Positions 1 through 12,426 of a DNA stretch of 64,000 nucleotides are shown here, piece after piece. The stretch is from contig OX344754.2 of assembly GCA_947034885.2 (NCBI GenBank), forward strand, positions 10,051,001 through 10,115,000, in the 5' to 3' direction. The DNA is from Thuidium tamariscinum (Eukaryota > Streptophyta > Bryopsida > Hypnales > Thuidiaceae). Numbering within the stretch: position 1 is the first letter of the stretch; every line of letters begins with the position of its first letter. Under the pieces are notes generated by a model. That model did no database searches and had not been told where the DNA came from. It saw only the letters and a program-made list of their open reading frames with translations. The position numbers and the translations under genes were made by a program.

Positions 1-494
1 GATTTTTTTCGAATTACTAAAAATGAAAACATCTCACTGTCCCTTTTTGGCTATTTTCGCTTGCCTCGCACCTATGCAGTACTTTGGGGGAGTCCATAAG
101 ACCTTGTAGGACTACATAGGACTCAGTAATACAGTTGCGGGAAACATCTGTCAGGACCACTGTCAGAAACCTTAATAACATCGAGCGGCGGAACATTCAG
201 TTATTGGCAGTTGAACAACTGGTATTTTCAGAACGATCTGAACACCGCCGTTCTTGGAAGGTATGCAGGACGTAGCGCCATCAAATTTCCTAGGCGAAGG
301 GAACATGCAGCTCATGAAATTTTTTTTAGGTTTTGCAACGCCATTGTGCTGCCATGTAGCGCAATCGAGATCCGTCGGACCGCCCATGGCCGAATACGCG
401 GCTCGTAGACGAAGAAGCCCGACGAGAAGAACGGCGGAGACAATGGAGAGAGAAACAACAGCGATATCATGCAAGGTAAAGGGAGTGTCGGGAG

Positions 495-3400
495 ATGGAA
501 GTCGACCAAGATAGGCGCCACTATGAGGAAGATGACAACTTGCGGTCTCGGGCAATGCTGCATAGAAGGGCTGCGGAGTTCTCGAGGGACCTAATTTGGC
601 ACCTTGAGAGACTAGGTGATGACGACATCAGGGCTGCAGTTCTCGACATGGTTTTCAAAAATCAAGCTATGAGGATGCTCATGCCTGATTACTATCCGTC
701 GCCGGAAGACGCTAGAGCACAGCGTGACATCTTGCAGAACATTAGGCTAGACTTGCAGGCAATGAAGGTTCCTCACTGTAGCGGCATGTTGGCAAGGAAG
801 CGGGTGATTTTAGAAGCTGTTGTATCGGACGTGGAAACTGATTCACGGCGATTCCCCAACATTCTTGGAACTAGGAGGCAAAATCTTGTTTCAGCTGTGC
901 AAAGGCTTCAGGATGCTGGCATGGAGAGTTCTTCGCGGTTCACAGTGCCTAGCAGGAAGAAGCGTGAAGGAGGAATTGCGGAGGAGGTGCGGGAACTTGT
1001 CATTCTGTGGTGGACCGAAGAAACTAGGGTGTGCTCGAATCGGAAGCAAGTTCGAAAGAGAAGATTGGGCCGAAAGCAGTATGAAAAACACGCTGCACAT
1101 CTTCTGCTTGAAAGTCAGGCGAGATTTCCTCCCCTATGCAATAGCAAATGTAGTGTTTCATTGTGTCTTATTTGTGTCTTTACTCAGTACCGAGGACTCC
1201 ACACATTGCTAGCAATGCAGGTATTGTTGCACAGCACAACTGCTTGTACCATGCCTTTCACGTTGCTTCTAGCATACCATTATGTCGTTTACGATTTTGT
1301 TATTCCTACTGCATGAGGGTGGAGAATAGAATTCCTTCATTGTCTAGGTTCCTTTGTGACGACGACATCACTTCTCCTGTGCTCTTAGAGCTCTAAGTGC
1401 CCATGAGTTCTGTCGACCACTTTCAATTTTGGAAGTCCAAGTCATGTTTTTGGCATGCACAAATAGTACGTAACAGTCACTTCTCATATAGCATATGTTC
1501 TCAATAGGGGTGTGTGATCCTATTGAATAAGTCCTGCACCACAAGCATGTAACCAACACCTTGTACTATCATCGTTGTCATTGAGGTCCATGTACGGTAA
1601 ACCATACCTTACCTTAGACAATGTAGTACCGTCAAAGCTTCCCGCATGTTCATAGCATATGTTCCAGTCCTTGGAACACATGGTCACTGACTCCTCTCCT
1701 CCTACTTTCTAGATGGAAGACGAACACAAAGTCCTCCTAGCTCTAAGCAAGAAAAGTAAAGCATTGCCTCCCTTTTTTGAGGCAGTGCTAACGCTATCTC
1801 AATATCAACACTAGCCTTGATATCACTTGCCCTCTACGTATTGCACATGGAAGCGCATGCCAGAAGATGGTGCATTCCTTCTAGTACCCTACTTCAGTAA
1901 ACTTAGTGACCTCCGCCTGTGCAAATAGTCATCGGTAGTTCGAAGTCGTCCTCTCTGAACGCGTCCGGTCATTATGAGTACCGTCTATCTGAAGCCCCTC
2001 TGCTTCTTCCCATTTCTGAAGGACGGCTTACATTCCTTTTATACTAAAGAAACACTCAGTAGGACCCCTGATGCCTACCACATTGCCATGCAAAGCACTA
2101 CATTTTTTCATATTACGTACCACCGCTTCAAAACACTTGGGGACTACATGGTATTGCACACTCAGTACAGGCTTCATTTTGGAAGTATTCAATGACGCTT
2201 GAGGTCCATACTAACAATGGATTCATCTTCCTCTGTTGTCCACGAGGACAACACAGGAGTCTCTCAAAGCGTCCGCTCTAAACAAAGTCCTCCTCGAAGC
2301 AATCACTACTTCCTTTTATTCATGGTAAGATGTAAAGGTACATCTTCTCTTACGTGCTTCCTGCTTGCAATAGTGTTTGTAAGTGTACCATAGTACTTTA
2401 AACCTAGTACTAATTTTCCATGCCTACTACCCGAAAGATAATAACGGGCATCAACAGTCCTACGTGATATACGTAACGCACTTCCTAGATTACGTAGTAC
2501 TAACATCGAGTACTTTCATAGATCTGTAGTGATGTCAGGTTGAACTTGAAAGACATGTAGTACTATGTCCGAGTACTATTGCTCACAAACAGTCGGCGTG
2601 TGCAGGTTGATTTATACAAACGCTTCGTTGAACTTCACTCTCAATGTCCGATTATGCTGCGGTCCTTCATCAAGTTATGCCCTTTCTTCGTCATCAGGTG
2701 TAAAAAACGTAATGTCTGCTATTGTAGGTACCACATTCAAGTGCTCTTTCTACTTGAGGCTCTGAATGCTTTTCGTGATCCTAGGCATGGGGCCCACACC
2801 TTATTCCGGTGCATTTGCCAATGCACCGTTTGTGGCTCCAACGTTGAAGGCATCTGCCAAGTCGGTGGTAGCTGCTTCTCAGGTGTGACGTCCTTATGGA
2901 TGTCCATCCTCTGTGACAAAGCAGAGGACGCAGAATTCCACAATTTGAGGTACTTTGAACTGAAAAGCCCTTCTAGTAGTCTTCACATGCTGTTGAACGT
3001 GCCATCTCCGATCCTGTACCATGCCTTGCTTCCGATTTGTAGTCACGTTCATTTACGACATCAAGGAACCAAGTCACTGTAAAATCATGTAAGAAGTGGA
3101 ACGTCAATTTTTTTCCACTTTGTAAGTGCTTGCAGTGCCTTCCACCACCATTGCTTCAAGATGGAACCTCTCTCCATGCGGTCCTTTATATCACAAACAC
3201 CAGATATTTGCTATTACTTTGGACTGATTGAACATTACTAACTTCCACTTCCTACTACACTGCTGCAGCTGCTTGTCGGGATCCTGTTCCTTGTGCGGAG
3301 TCCACAAATTTGCCCTTTGCCCACAGGAAAGAGTGGATGGACCAGGGCGCACCATCAAGTGGAAAAAATTTGAGTACGTGGTGGATGGAGCATCGGATTC

Positions 3401-5385
3401 ACAGATAGCCCGCAAACGCATCACAGAGGTCACTTTAACGACTTCATTCACTGTTTTCATGGACTTCTTGAAGCCGACTCTGCAGCGCTTTGTGTATCAC
3501 AACTTCTGTGCTCGTTGGCAAACCGAGCAAGCTAAACTAACTAAAGACAGCTTGCCTAGTACTGCCATACTAACACACATAGATTTCGCTGAGAATTACA
3601 CTTTCCAAGTGCAAAATGAAATCCAGTCCATGTATTATCATTCGACTCAGATAACAATTATGGTTCAAGTTGTCTACCGTGTGCATGTGGTGGACGACGG
3701 AATCGATGCCGTGCCAGAGCTCGTTCGAGAAACCCACTACTGGATATCGGATGACAAGTCTCATGACACGCTTTTCGTCCAACACTGTCTCCTGCGGCAC
3801 TGGCAGTGGTTACAGTCGCGTGGCTACATGCCGGACACGCACATTGTTTTCAGTGACGGCTGCTCAGCGCAGTTCAAAGGTGCACGATCTCTGTACTTTG
3901 TTGCTAGATATGTGTCTTGCTAAGTATTTCAATTCAACTATTGCTTCTACTGACCTACTACTTTCGCTTCTCATGAAATAGTGCACCATGGGAGTACTAC
4001 TTAGTACAACATTGTCAATGCTTTCTTTCACCTTTGTTATGATGTCAGTGATGAACTTTCTGTTCATTCCCGGAGAAACAATGTGAGATGGCAGCACATT
4101 CGTCTCATCCTAGCTCACCTACCGTACTACTTGCTGTGACACTTGCCCAGGTACCCTTCTTTGACGGGAGGATGCAAAATGCTATGGAATTTTTTTGGGT
4201 CTGGTCATGGCAAGGGTGAGTGGGATGGTGCCGGCGCTGTCGTCAAGAGGGCGTTGCGATAAGAGCAGCTAATGAATCCTAACCGACAGCTTCAAAATGC
4301 ACGTGATTGCGTTATGTTCCTTGATGCCACTATGGCGGGTCCTGTCCCGGTCCGCAATGGACGCATCAGGTGAGGACATAGCGGACTGCAATTTCATTAG
4401 TTGCACTTCTACATTACTTTCTCTGATTCACATTCTTGTAATGCACTTTCTGGATATGCTTCAAGAATTCGTCATTGTGCTCTTCATAGTGCTTGCACTG
4501 TGCGCCATTCGGCACCTGCAATTGTATTACACAGCCGTAGCTTTTTACGTAGCATGCCTTCAGAAGGTAGTACACAACTGGAGTGGCATGGGTACAATAT
4601 TAGCCAATTTTGGAGGCTCCTCATACTTCCTTACTTTGTGAACACTGGCCAATGTGTTGTACAGATCTTTCCGTTACTTCCATCTTGTTGATGTGCATGA
4701 CGTGGATCGAAGCTCGGCGCATGGATGTCGGCAGATCAAAGGATCTTCGAAGCTACATTCCATGTTAGCACCCGATGTTGGCGACCCCACTAAAATATTG
4801 GTAAGAACGCTTTCTTGCTTCTGTGGACCTTGCTTGGAGGGAGAATTCCACAACTGCGACCAGAAGTCGTACGTGCAGCCTTGGAGGGTTCAGAAGGTCG
4901 AACCAGTGAATGTACAGTATGCACAGGCTGTAATTGAAGCAGAAAACGAGGAAGATGAAGAGCCTTGGGAATTTGAAGAGGATGAGGACCGCATGGGCAA
5001 CTTGGTGCAACCTAGTGATAATTTTGCCATACCCGCTGAAGTTGATAACGAAGAAGGTGTTTCCTTCTACATTCTCCAGTGCCAAGTAGCAAAACACATT
5101 GTGGAAGAAGACTTTGAGTGCGAATGGGGTGCTAAATTTAAACAAGGTGACTACGCCATCACTGGAACGTACTATCAGAAGTGGGGTAGGCCAACCTCTC
5201 AGAACTATGTGTACTTGAAGGACTCTAGGCCTGCCCATATAAACGTTGACTTAGTACTAGCTTGCAAATTCCAAATGTTGCCAAGAGCGCATAGAGTGAA
5301 GGGAGGTGATCCTGTGTACTCACTACCAACTGAGAGTACTGATGTCATTATGTGTGCGCTTGGGGAATACCAAGACTGCCACTGA
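495..5385 (+). pseudogene. DDE-transposase-like gene, five exons, damaged
   Basis: Five exons join in phase over 849 codons: 495-1118, 2606-2949, 3269-3907, 4151-4369 and 4665-5385. Exon 1 encodes an Arg/Lys-rich N-terminal region ending in a WW..ETR..NRK motif. Exon 2 has CCCRYH-like and C-x-C-x2-C motifs (CRYHIQ; CICQCTVC). Exon 3 opens with a CxxC knuckle (CSLCGVHKFALCPQE) and holds HIDFAENY and FSDGCSAQFKG. Exon 4 holds GSGHGKGEWDGAGAVVKR. Exon 5 holds LSCFCGPCLEGEFHNC and an acidic stretch. The Asp residues of DFAENY, SDG and EWDGAG are the likely catalytic D-D-D/E triad. I know this motif set from unannotated transposase-like proteins of plants and animals but cannot name the superfamily. 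Lesions: in-frame TAA at 4260-4262, intron 3 donor ATATGT instead of GTATGT at 3908, and a GC donor at 1119. It is therefore probably inactive. The start codon is the first ATG of the open exon. Confidence 0.72.
1119..2605 (+). other. Long first intron of the transposase-like gene
   Basis: The exon join CAG|GTT keeps the frame across this 1.49-kb interval. The 5' end is GC rather than GT and the 3' end is TGTGCAG. It contains most of the palindromic AGTACT words of the left block, around 2391-2575. No independent gene is seen in it. Confidence 0.5.
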
Positions 5386-7445
5386 CTACATGATTACCTT
5401 CCAATTGCCTCTTATGCAATGTTTACAATTTCATTTTTAACTTCTTCACTTTAGTTATAGAAGATATAATGTTGTAAAGGTTAGAAGTGTAGGCTGCTTA
5501 TTCAATCTTGATGATGGCTTTGAAAATGAGCAACACTTGTACTTTCCTCATAGAGGGCAAAATGAAGGCATGGTTACCTTGAAATAGTGTATTCAATTGC
5601 CTAAGACAATGCATACTCTCAACATTGAGAATTCCAAGGGCAATTCTTGAAACACAGTGCCAGTTGTCTCTCCTACCGCTCCATTTTTACTATCTATTGT
5701 TTAGTGCAAGAAACAAGTAGTAACTATGGAAGTTCACACCCCATTTTCCTTAACATATCCCACCTTCAAACTTGAATGAGAAGAAGAGTTCTGTAGAATG
5801 GTCTTATCCTTTCACATTTTTGTCCATCCATCATTTTACACATTTGTATCTATAGTATATGCTTCCATATTTTTTTTATTTATCCTTTGCAAGATGCAAG
5901 ATTCAAATTTTTTTAATTCTAGTCCATTAAAATATTCAAACAATTATAGTTTTATTGTAATTCTCTTGCAATTGCTGCATTAATGTGAATTCCATGGAGG
6001 GGGGGATCATATGCAACCCCATTTTTTTTTGGGAACCGAAATCCATTTATTTTCAACTAATTACCTGATCCCTATTATTATTATTATTATTATTATTATT
6101 GAAAATTATTTTTATTATTATTTCATTACATATTGATGAATCATTTAACACCATCTAATTCTTTATAATTTTTGAGGATGGCGCACCTTCAATTTCCTTC
6201 CTTCACTATAACATGAAGAAATCTTGTAAAGAAAATAAAAAGCTTTTATGAAAACAAGAAGTCATCATACAAGCTTGTTTGAAACCTAAATCACCTTATT
6301 CTATTACCATAAGACTTACATCTAAAGGAACTTCCTTTGAAATGGGGAATTTTTACCCTTTTCAAGCTTACCAGTGTGTCATTCTTAGCACACAACCTGT
6401 TTCGCAATGTACCCTACAGTCCTAAGTCGTAAATGTAAGGCACTTCTTCCATGTAGCCACAATTCTAATCCTAAACATTACACTAGAAATGAAGCATCGT
6501 AACCTCTATGTCTACGTATACCCAAGTTTTTTTCCTCTTTGCATCCCACTTCCAATTAGTCTTTCCATTCTGGCAATTCTTTCATGATCATTTTTTTTTT
6601 ACTCTTCCCATTTTTTTTGCTCATGCAATTTCATAAGGATTATTTCTGGTTTTCTAATCCACTTCCAAATTTGTGTTCTCCCAGTCTATACTTAGACCAA
6701 GTATAATTTCGGTTTGGATTACACTTTCCAATTTTTTTCCATTTGGGCACATAAGAGGACTTCTTAGGGCTTTGAGAGACCATTTCAGCCTTATTCCCCA
6801 ATCTATGAACTAGTTAGATTAAATAATAATAAAATAATTTAAAAATATTGAATTTTTATAAATTCAAAATTCAAAATTTTATCTTATTTTATTTTTTAAA
6901 TATTTATTAAAGTTTCATATCAGATGTGGGAGTTTCTTGGTCACATTAGGTTGCCTGCACGGTAGCTTTCAACGAGTTCCCACGGTCTGGAAACTCGTAC
7001 TCCTCTACACCATTTGGAAATCCTCTTATGATTCCTTCATGTGCAGTCATTTTTCATTTCACTTGCACTTCCCTTTTATTTCTCCTCCACCTATTTCATA
7101 AGGATTATTTTTGGTTTTCTAGTGCTCTTCTAATTTTTTTCCTATCCTAGTCTACACTTACGCCAAGTATTCTTTCTCTTTGAATTCCACTTCCCAATTT
7201 TTTTCATCCAGTACAATTTGTCTTTCATGGTATTTTTTTTTCCACTTATATGTGAATTGTGCAATTCCTTCCTTTGAACTAACATGTGCAAAGTCATCGT
7301 GACCTTCATTATAAATAGATACTAGAAAATAAGATTTAAGGAAAATTGTATTGAATTGTGGTTGAGGTTCTTTTTCCTACATTTTTATGTGCATAGGTAG
7401 CTCCAATATGAGTGTCATTATCTTGTTCTGCAATTTTTTTTTAAT
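5386..7445. other. AT-rich intergenic stretch without a gene
   Basis: Composition changes sharply to AT-rich just after the transposase-like gene. Only short, low-complexity ORFs occur. It contains an ATT microsatellite at about 6073-6102 and many T runs. No RNA gene or coding motif is visible. Confidence 0.6.
6073..6102. repeat. (ATT)n microsatellite
   Basis: About nine to ten tandem ATT units, read directly from the sequence. Confidence 0.9.
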
Positions 7446-8370
7446 AGAAAATTGCAAGAGGGTGAGTTCAAGAAAGACCAGTCCTATTTCACGTCACGAT
7501 CAACGTGACACTATTGTTTTTGGCAATAACTTTTGATGCATGAATCCTATAAGTTTGAAATTTTTATTGGAGATGCCTCACTTGATGTTTATCAGATCTC
7601 TTATTTTTTGAATTTAAAAAAAATTAATTTTATAATTAATTTCTAATTTAGCTAATTTGTCACAATTAGGAGTTTCGGGGTTTTCACTACGTTAGGAGTA
7701 CCCAAATTTAATGATTTAGAGCTCAAAATTTCATGGTCTATTTACATAGTAGGGAATCATGTATCCACCAAAAGGAAATTTCAAAATATATAATTTTATA
7801 CCCTCTAGATGAGTACAAACAACACTTCCTTTGCATGCAATTTTTTAACATTAAAGATGGTTTTTAGATAATTCTTTTGGTGAAATCTAATCATCATCAA
7901 CTATTCCCTAATGGCCAATTTTTATTTTTTCAAAAAGTTTCTTTTCCTATTTTTTACAAATAAAAATGTAAAAGTGCCTATTTTCATGAGATTTTTCACT
8001 TTTCTAGTTCACCTACTTAGAAAATTTTCCTACAATTTTCCTTCATAGTATATCTTCTTCTTCAAAAAACATACATTAAGCATATTTTTCACAATTTTTA
8101 AAAATTGTTTTTCTATTTTTAAAGTACTCCCGAAAAATCAGGAGTATTGTGGCCAAAATGTACTAAAACCGGTCGGTCTTTCTTGAACTCACCCAAGAAA
8201 CACTTGTTATTTTTCTTGTCCCCTTGACCTTTATTAGGTAGTTATTGGCTTATGAATTGTTCATCTTTAGTTTGTTTGATTTAAAATTTGGAATGAAGGT
8301 GCATTAGAAAGTTTCACATGTTGTGTAATATTTAAATTTCAAAAAGAATAATTCTAGTATTTCAGAATTT
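7446..8370 (+). mobile_element. Truncated family-A MITE interrupted by a family-B MITE
   Basis: The left piece ends in ATTGCAAGA. After the inserted element the sequence continues AAGAAACACTTGTTATTTTT, then CTTGTCCCCTTGACC and GGTAGTTATTGGCTTATGA, which follow the left end of the full copies at 39081 and 40166. Similarity fades near 8370, so only the left quarter of a family-A element remains. The family-B element at 7460-8194 lies inside its terminal repeat. Confidence 0.7.
7460..8194 (+). mobile_element. Family-B MITE, 735 bp, complete
   Basis: It begins GGGTGAGTTCAAGAAAGACC and ends with the inverted form (GGTCTTTCTTGAACTCACCC). A 4-bp direct repeat AAGA flanks it at 7456-7459 and 8195-8198. 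There is no coding capacity. Its layout parallels family A: a similar left third (ATAACTTTTG followed by a TTGAAATTT word) and AAAACCGGT just inside the right end. Confidence 0.85.
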
Positions 8371-8854
8371 GCCCTCATTGGATCTCGAGTACATCACTCT
8401 TTGTATATTTTATACCCCCCCCTGTGCGGCAAGAGGGTATTTTTTAGGGAGTTATTTAGCACCTTAATTTAATATGAAGCCCCCTATAATAATCTAATTT
8501 GGGAAAGTGACCTATATTAGTGTACCGTATCATTACTTATATTACCCTTGGTCATTGAAATTAATGTATGCTAAATTACTTATAAAGAAAAAAATGAATG
8601 CAAAAGCTAATGAAAAACAAAAGTATTTGAGGACAAATTAAAGATGATATTTTTTTTTCCTACACCCTTTAGGCACCCTTGTACTCTTTAGAAGACAATA
8701 CTGAGTGTAAATTTGTTTTTCTATGCCCAAGTTCTACATTGTAAAGACTTTGGATCATCCAAATTTGTGCTTTTCTTTGTATAACCTATTTTATGTAATG
8801 AAGTCACTTTCTATAGTATGAGTGAGAGTGTGAGATATAAATTTTTCAAAGCCC

Positions 8855-9110
8855 CTTTTTTCTCACACCCCATTCTTTTCACACGCTTTTTTATTTTACA
8901 CATGAATTTTTTTCACACACCCTTTTATTCCACACTCCTTTTTATTCCACACCCCATTGTTTTGGATACTTTTTTTTTTTCACACCCCATTCTTCTTGAT
9001 TATACTCTTTTTTATTTCACACCCCATTTTCCTTAAAATTATACTGTTTTTTATTTCACACCCCATTTTTCTTAATTATACTTTTTTTTATTTCACACCC
9101 CTTTTGGGGG
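8855..9110 (+). repeat. Pyrimidine-rich tandem repeat with CACACCCCATT units
   Basis: About six imperfect units of 35-45 bp, each with a CACACCCCATT-like core followed by T runs and ATTATACT. The + strand is almost purely pyrimidine. Open frames across it are low-complexity artefacts. Confidence 0.8.
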
Positions 9111-9429
9111 GGACACATGAATTTCCAATGTGTACATAGAGTAAAAGAATTTCAAGTCCACATCATTAATTTAGGATACTTTACATTACTGAAGAACCCA
9201 ATATTGCTAAGTGTGACGGAATACCTAATTTGAAATTAAATTAAAAAAATTAATTTAAAAAAAAAAATTGCCACTTCCCATTTTCTTCCAGAAACCCCTA
9301 TTTTATAAGTATAAAATTAGGGTTTGTGGTCCTCTTCGTACGCATTTGTTTCCAATCTCTCCTATTTATTTTTGGACTACACATCCTATTTTTTTTCTTT
9401 CGGCATTCCTATCATGGTAATTTCCCCAA

Positions 9430-9975
9430 TTCAATTGTACTTCCCATCTATTCTAATCTTTCTTATACTTCTCATTTTTTTCGTTTCCACGGGCAATTCG
9501 TTTTTGCCAAATTTGTCCACAACTGCACTTCCCATTTTTTTTTCCTTTGGTCATTTCTTTCACACTTCCCTTTTTTTTTGTTTCCAAGGGCAATTCTTTT
9601 CGCCAATATCTTCCACAAATGCACTTCCCCTTTTTTTTTAATTATGTCATTTTTTTACACACTTCCCATTTTTTATACTCCCAAGGACTACTCTTTTTTG
9701 CCTATTTCTTCCACAGATGCACTTCCCATTTTTTTTCCTTCAGTCATTTCTTTCACACTTCCCACTTTTCTTTTTGTTTCCGAGGGCAATTCTTTTTTGC
9801 AAAATTTTTCCACAAATCCACTTCCCATTTTTTTTTTCCTTTGATGATTTCTTTCACACTTCCCATTTTATTTAATTTGTACTTCGCTTCCCATTTTTTT
9901 TTGTTTCGAAAGGCAATTCTCTTTCATGAATTCTCGAACCCACATCCACTTTCCATTTCTTTTTTCCTTTGGACA
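9430..9975 (+). repeat. Pyrimidine-rich tandem repeat, period about 97 bp
   Basis: Units contain CACTTCCCATTTTTTTT, TTCTTTCACACTTCCC, a GTTTCC..GGGCAATTC segment and TTCCACAAATGC. Unit starts recur near 9528, 9624, 9720 and 9818. Frames stay open because stops are rare in such biased sequence, not because it is coding. Confidence 0.75.
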
Positions 9976-10004
9976 ATTCTTTTGTGCATCATCATTTTCT
10001 AATA

Positions 10005-10100
10005 GAGTTTGGGGTTTTCGGGTTCAGGGTCAAGGTGGGTTTAGGGTCTTTCTAGGATTTAGGGTTGGTTTAGGGTGGGTTTTGTAATAGGGTTTTGGGC
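10005..10100 (+). repeat. Degenerate GGGTTT / TTTAGGG cluster
   Basis: Repeated GGGTTT, TTTAGGG and GGTTTAGGG words lie directly downstream of the pyrimidine arrays. The pattern resembles a decayed interstitial plant-telomere tract, but the units are irregular. Confidence 0.4.
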
Positions 10101-10890
10101 ATCTCTTTAAGTTCACATTCCTTTCCTCTAACACACTCTCCATTCTATGTTTCCCTTTGTGGCATCTCTTTTAGGCCACTCATGCCCTCTAGCCACTCCA
10201 TTGTATTTCTAATGGAGGCAATGTTTGGAGGATGTTGTATAACTTATTTAGAAAGCCACATGTCTATGGTATATGTGATTTAGGTTGCTTATGAAGATGT
10301 GGCAATTTGTGAGTATGGAATTCATCGCATAGGCCTTGTACTTCCTCTATGAAAGATGTATGATGCAAATGTACCATATGGGTTTGCAAAAAATGAACAC
10401 GAAATGGAAACCAGAAATGAGGCCTGAGTGGAAAAACTAGGGCCTGTCATCTACACTAAAATTTAAAAACTTCCAATGAAACTCATGAATTAAAGACATG
10501 CTGTCTATACCAGCAATGCACAGATATGGAAGTGGGACTACATCCTTGCTTTCATTGCACGAGAATACTTTTATACAAAGGGGGCATGCAGCACTTTAAG
10601 CACATGTTGTACATCGTAGCACACAATAGGACATGGGAAGTTAGCATGAGTATTATTATAGTACTCTTATATACAGGTAGTGTATATTGCAGCACTCAGA
10701 AAGATACAAAGAGGACTGCCATTACATACAGCAGTCCCATTTACTTGAAGTTTCTTCACATATGTCTATAAGGTCAACTATAAACAAACACAGAATACTA
10801 TACGGTTGCAATTTTCTTACAGTCTGAGTTACAGTTTTCTAATCGGGCGTTTATAGCCGACCCTGAAAGCCTAAACCACCTTGTCCATGT
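10101..10890. other. Spacer before the methyltransferase 3' end
   Basis: No coding exon recognised. Composition rises in GC from about 10.5 kb, where the second block begins. It contains one AGTACT word near 10659 and presumably the methyltransferase 3' UTR. Confidence 0.4.
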
Positions 10891-12282
10891 TCACTTACAT
10901 CTACAGGAAGCACTGCCACATTGACATTGGAAAGGTAAGACTTGACAGTCTTCACGTGTGAACTCCACGCCATAATCCCATGTGATTTCTTCACCAGCTC
11001 CTATATCCCTGTTTGCAAAGAAAGCTACCTGCACACAGAAATTTTTGACGTATGTTACAATGTGCATGAAGCAACCTCGAAATCAAAAATAATTGGCAAA
11101 GAAAGCTGGAGACATTCGTTTCGGGACTCACATGGTATAGCGTGGGCAATGTACAACCTATCCAGACAAGCATGTCCATAGCATTTCCATCGCCACATCT
11201 GCATACCACAGCCAGTTTAGCGCTAGAGGAAAAAATTATCTATAGACGGTAAATTCAAGCTCTGCATATATAGAGGTCTCACCTGTGATTCATCCATCGT
11301 GCAACATTGGTGTACTGCGAAGAGTCAACGCATAACAATTCCTTGTCACTTTTGAAAGACTCCGATTGCCAATGCGCATCAAGGAGGAGTGTATACTCCG
11401 GACCAGTCTTCCGTTCAAGCAACTCCACATTGCTGACCACCTCGCCCGCAAACTCAAATAAGAAGGTACCTTCACGAAGCGGTTGCACTGCACGGATTCC
11501 CCAGCCCACTACCACGCTCACAAAGTACACATGTATGCACCAGGCCAACAAATGGAAGAAGTGTTATTGCTGGTGTAAGGCTGTCTGCAGAGTTCGTAAT
11601 GTATATTTTTGAGAAGCACTAAAGTGACTTACCTCAAATTTTTGTCTCAAACCGTTCTGAACGACTCTATTTCCACAATGTGGACTGCAGAGACATGTAT
11701 TTGTACACTCTTGTATATAATCACGTTGCACGTGACCCGGACAGGCTCCTTTCCAATATCCCTTACAAAGAAATTCCCCACGGTAGTGAACCAATGCTGA
11801 TCTTGTTCCATCTCTAATCTCCCTGAACTGTGCAAGCAGAGGTTGTAGAAGTCAGCAATAAGAAGGCAACGAAGTCCATATCGGCTATTCTACAAGAGAA
11901 GTATTACATAGGTACACAATATGACTTGCAAAAAATTGGAACAAAAGATACATGCACCTCAGAATTGGTGCTTGAATGAATGCACCTGCTTGATATACCG
12001 ACTTCTTAACATTCCATCAGCAGTATACGCACAACCAGTGGAGACGGAACAACACTGGCAGGTCCTCCTGTCATGAACACAAGTACCCCTACACGTACAA
12101 CCCAGTTCTGTGGAAACACATGCCCGCAGAACCTTCCGAGGTAAAGAATGGTGCAATATTGGATTCCTCACATAAATGTAGGACGAGACGTCCCAATGTG
12201 GGGATCCCTCGAAGGCACCGAAGATAGAGCACAGAATAGGAACACTCTCACAACCTTGAGAGTAGTCGATGACAACAAAGCC
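10891..12282 (-). CDS. SUVR4-like histone lysine methyltransferase (pre-SET, SET, post-SET)
   Basis: Five exons in coding order: 12282-11986, 11827-11620, 11508-11283, 11198-11132 and 11028-10891. They join in phase over 312 codons including TGA. The first contains an ESVPI-type pre-SET start and the Cys cluster GCTCRGTC..CQCC. The second adds ECTNTCLCSPHCGNRVVQ. The third carries GWGIRA and NVARWMNHR. The fourth begins CGDGN, giving the NHRC signature of Arabidopsis SUVR1/2/4. The last has ITWDYG and the post-SET CQCGSASC. Such enzymes methylate histone H3, mostly at Lys9, and often repress transposons; SUVR4 acts in the nucleus. Joining exons 2 and 3 needs a GTGCTT donor at 11619. The N-terminus is unresolved, and no WIYLD domain was found. 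No in-frame stop occurs, unlike in the neighbouring gene. Confidence 0.82.
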
Positions 12283-12426
12283 CTGTTGCGGAATTGGCAC
12301 ACATTACGAGATAGGAAAATGAAGCTCTCCTAAGTGACAACGGCCATTCAGTGCACATACCAAAAAATATGTATTGAAGCACACAATAATGAGAAGCATA
12401 AAGTGTAACAAATGCATGGCAGATAC

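Noticed and set aside
172-563. Open frames on - upstream of the transposase-like gene
   Set aside because: They lie antisense to its leader, have no motif and no splice partner.
1974-2195. Short + frame inside intron 1 of the transposase-like gene
   Set aside because: No motif; the exon join across it is in phase without it.
8818-10002. Phe/Ser/His-rich open frames up to 172 codons
   Set aside because: Produced by pyrimidine-rich tandem repeats; several frames are open at once and composition is not protein-like.
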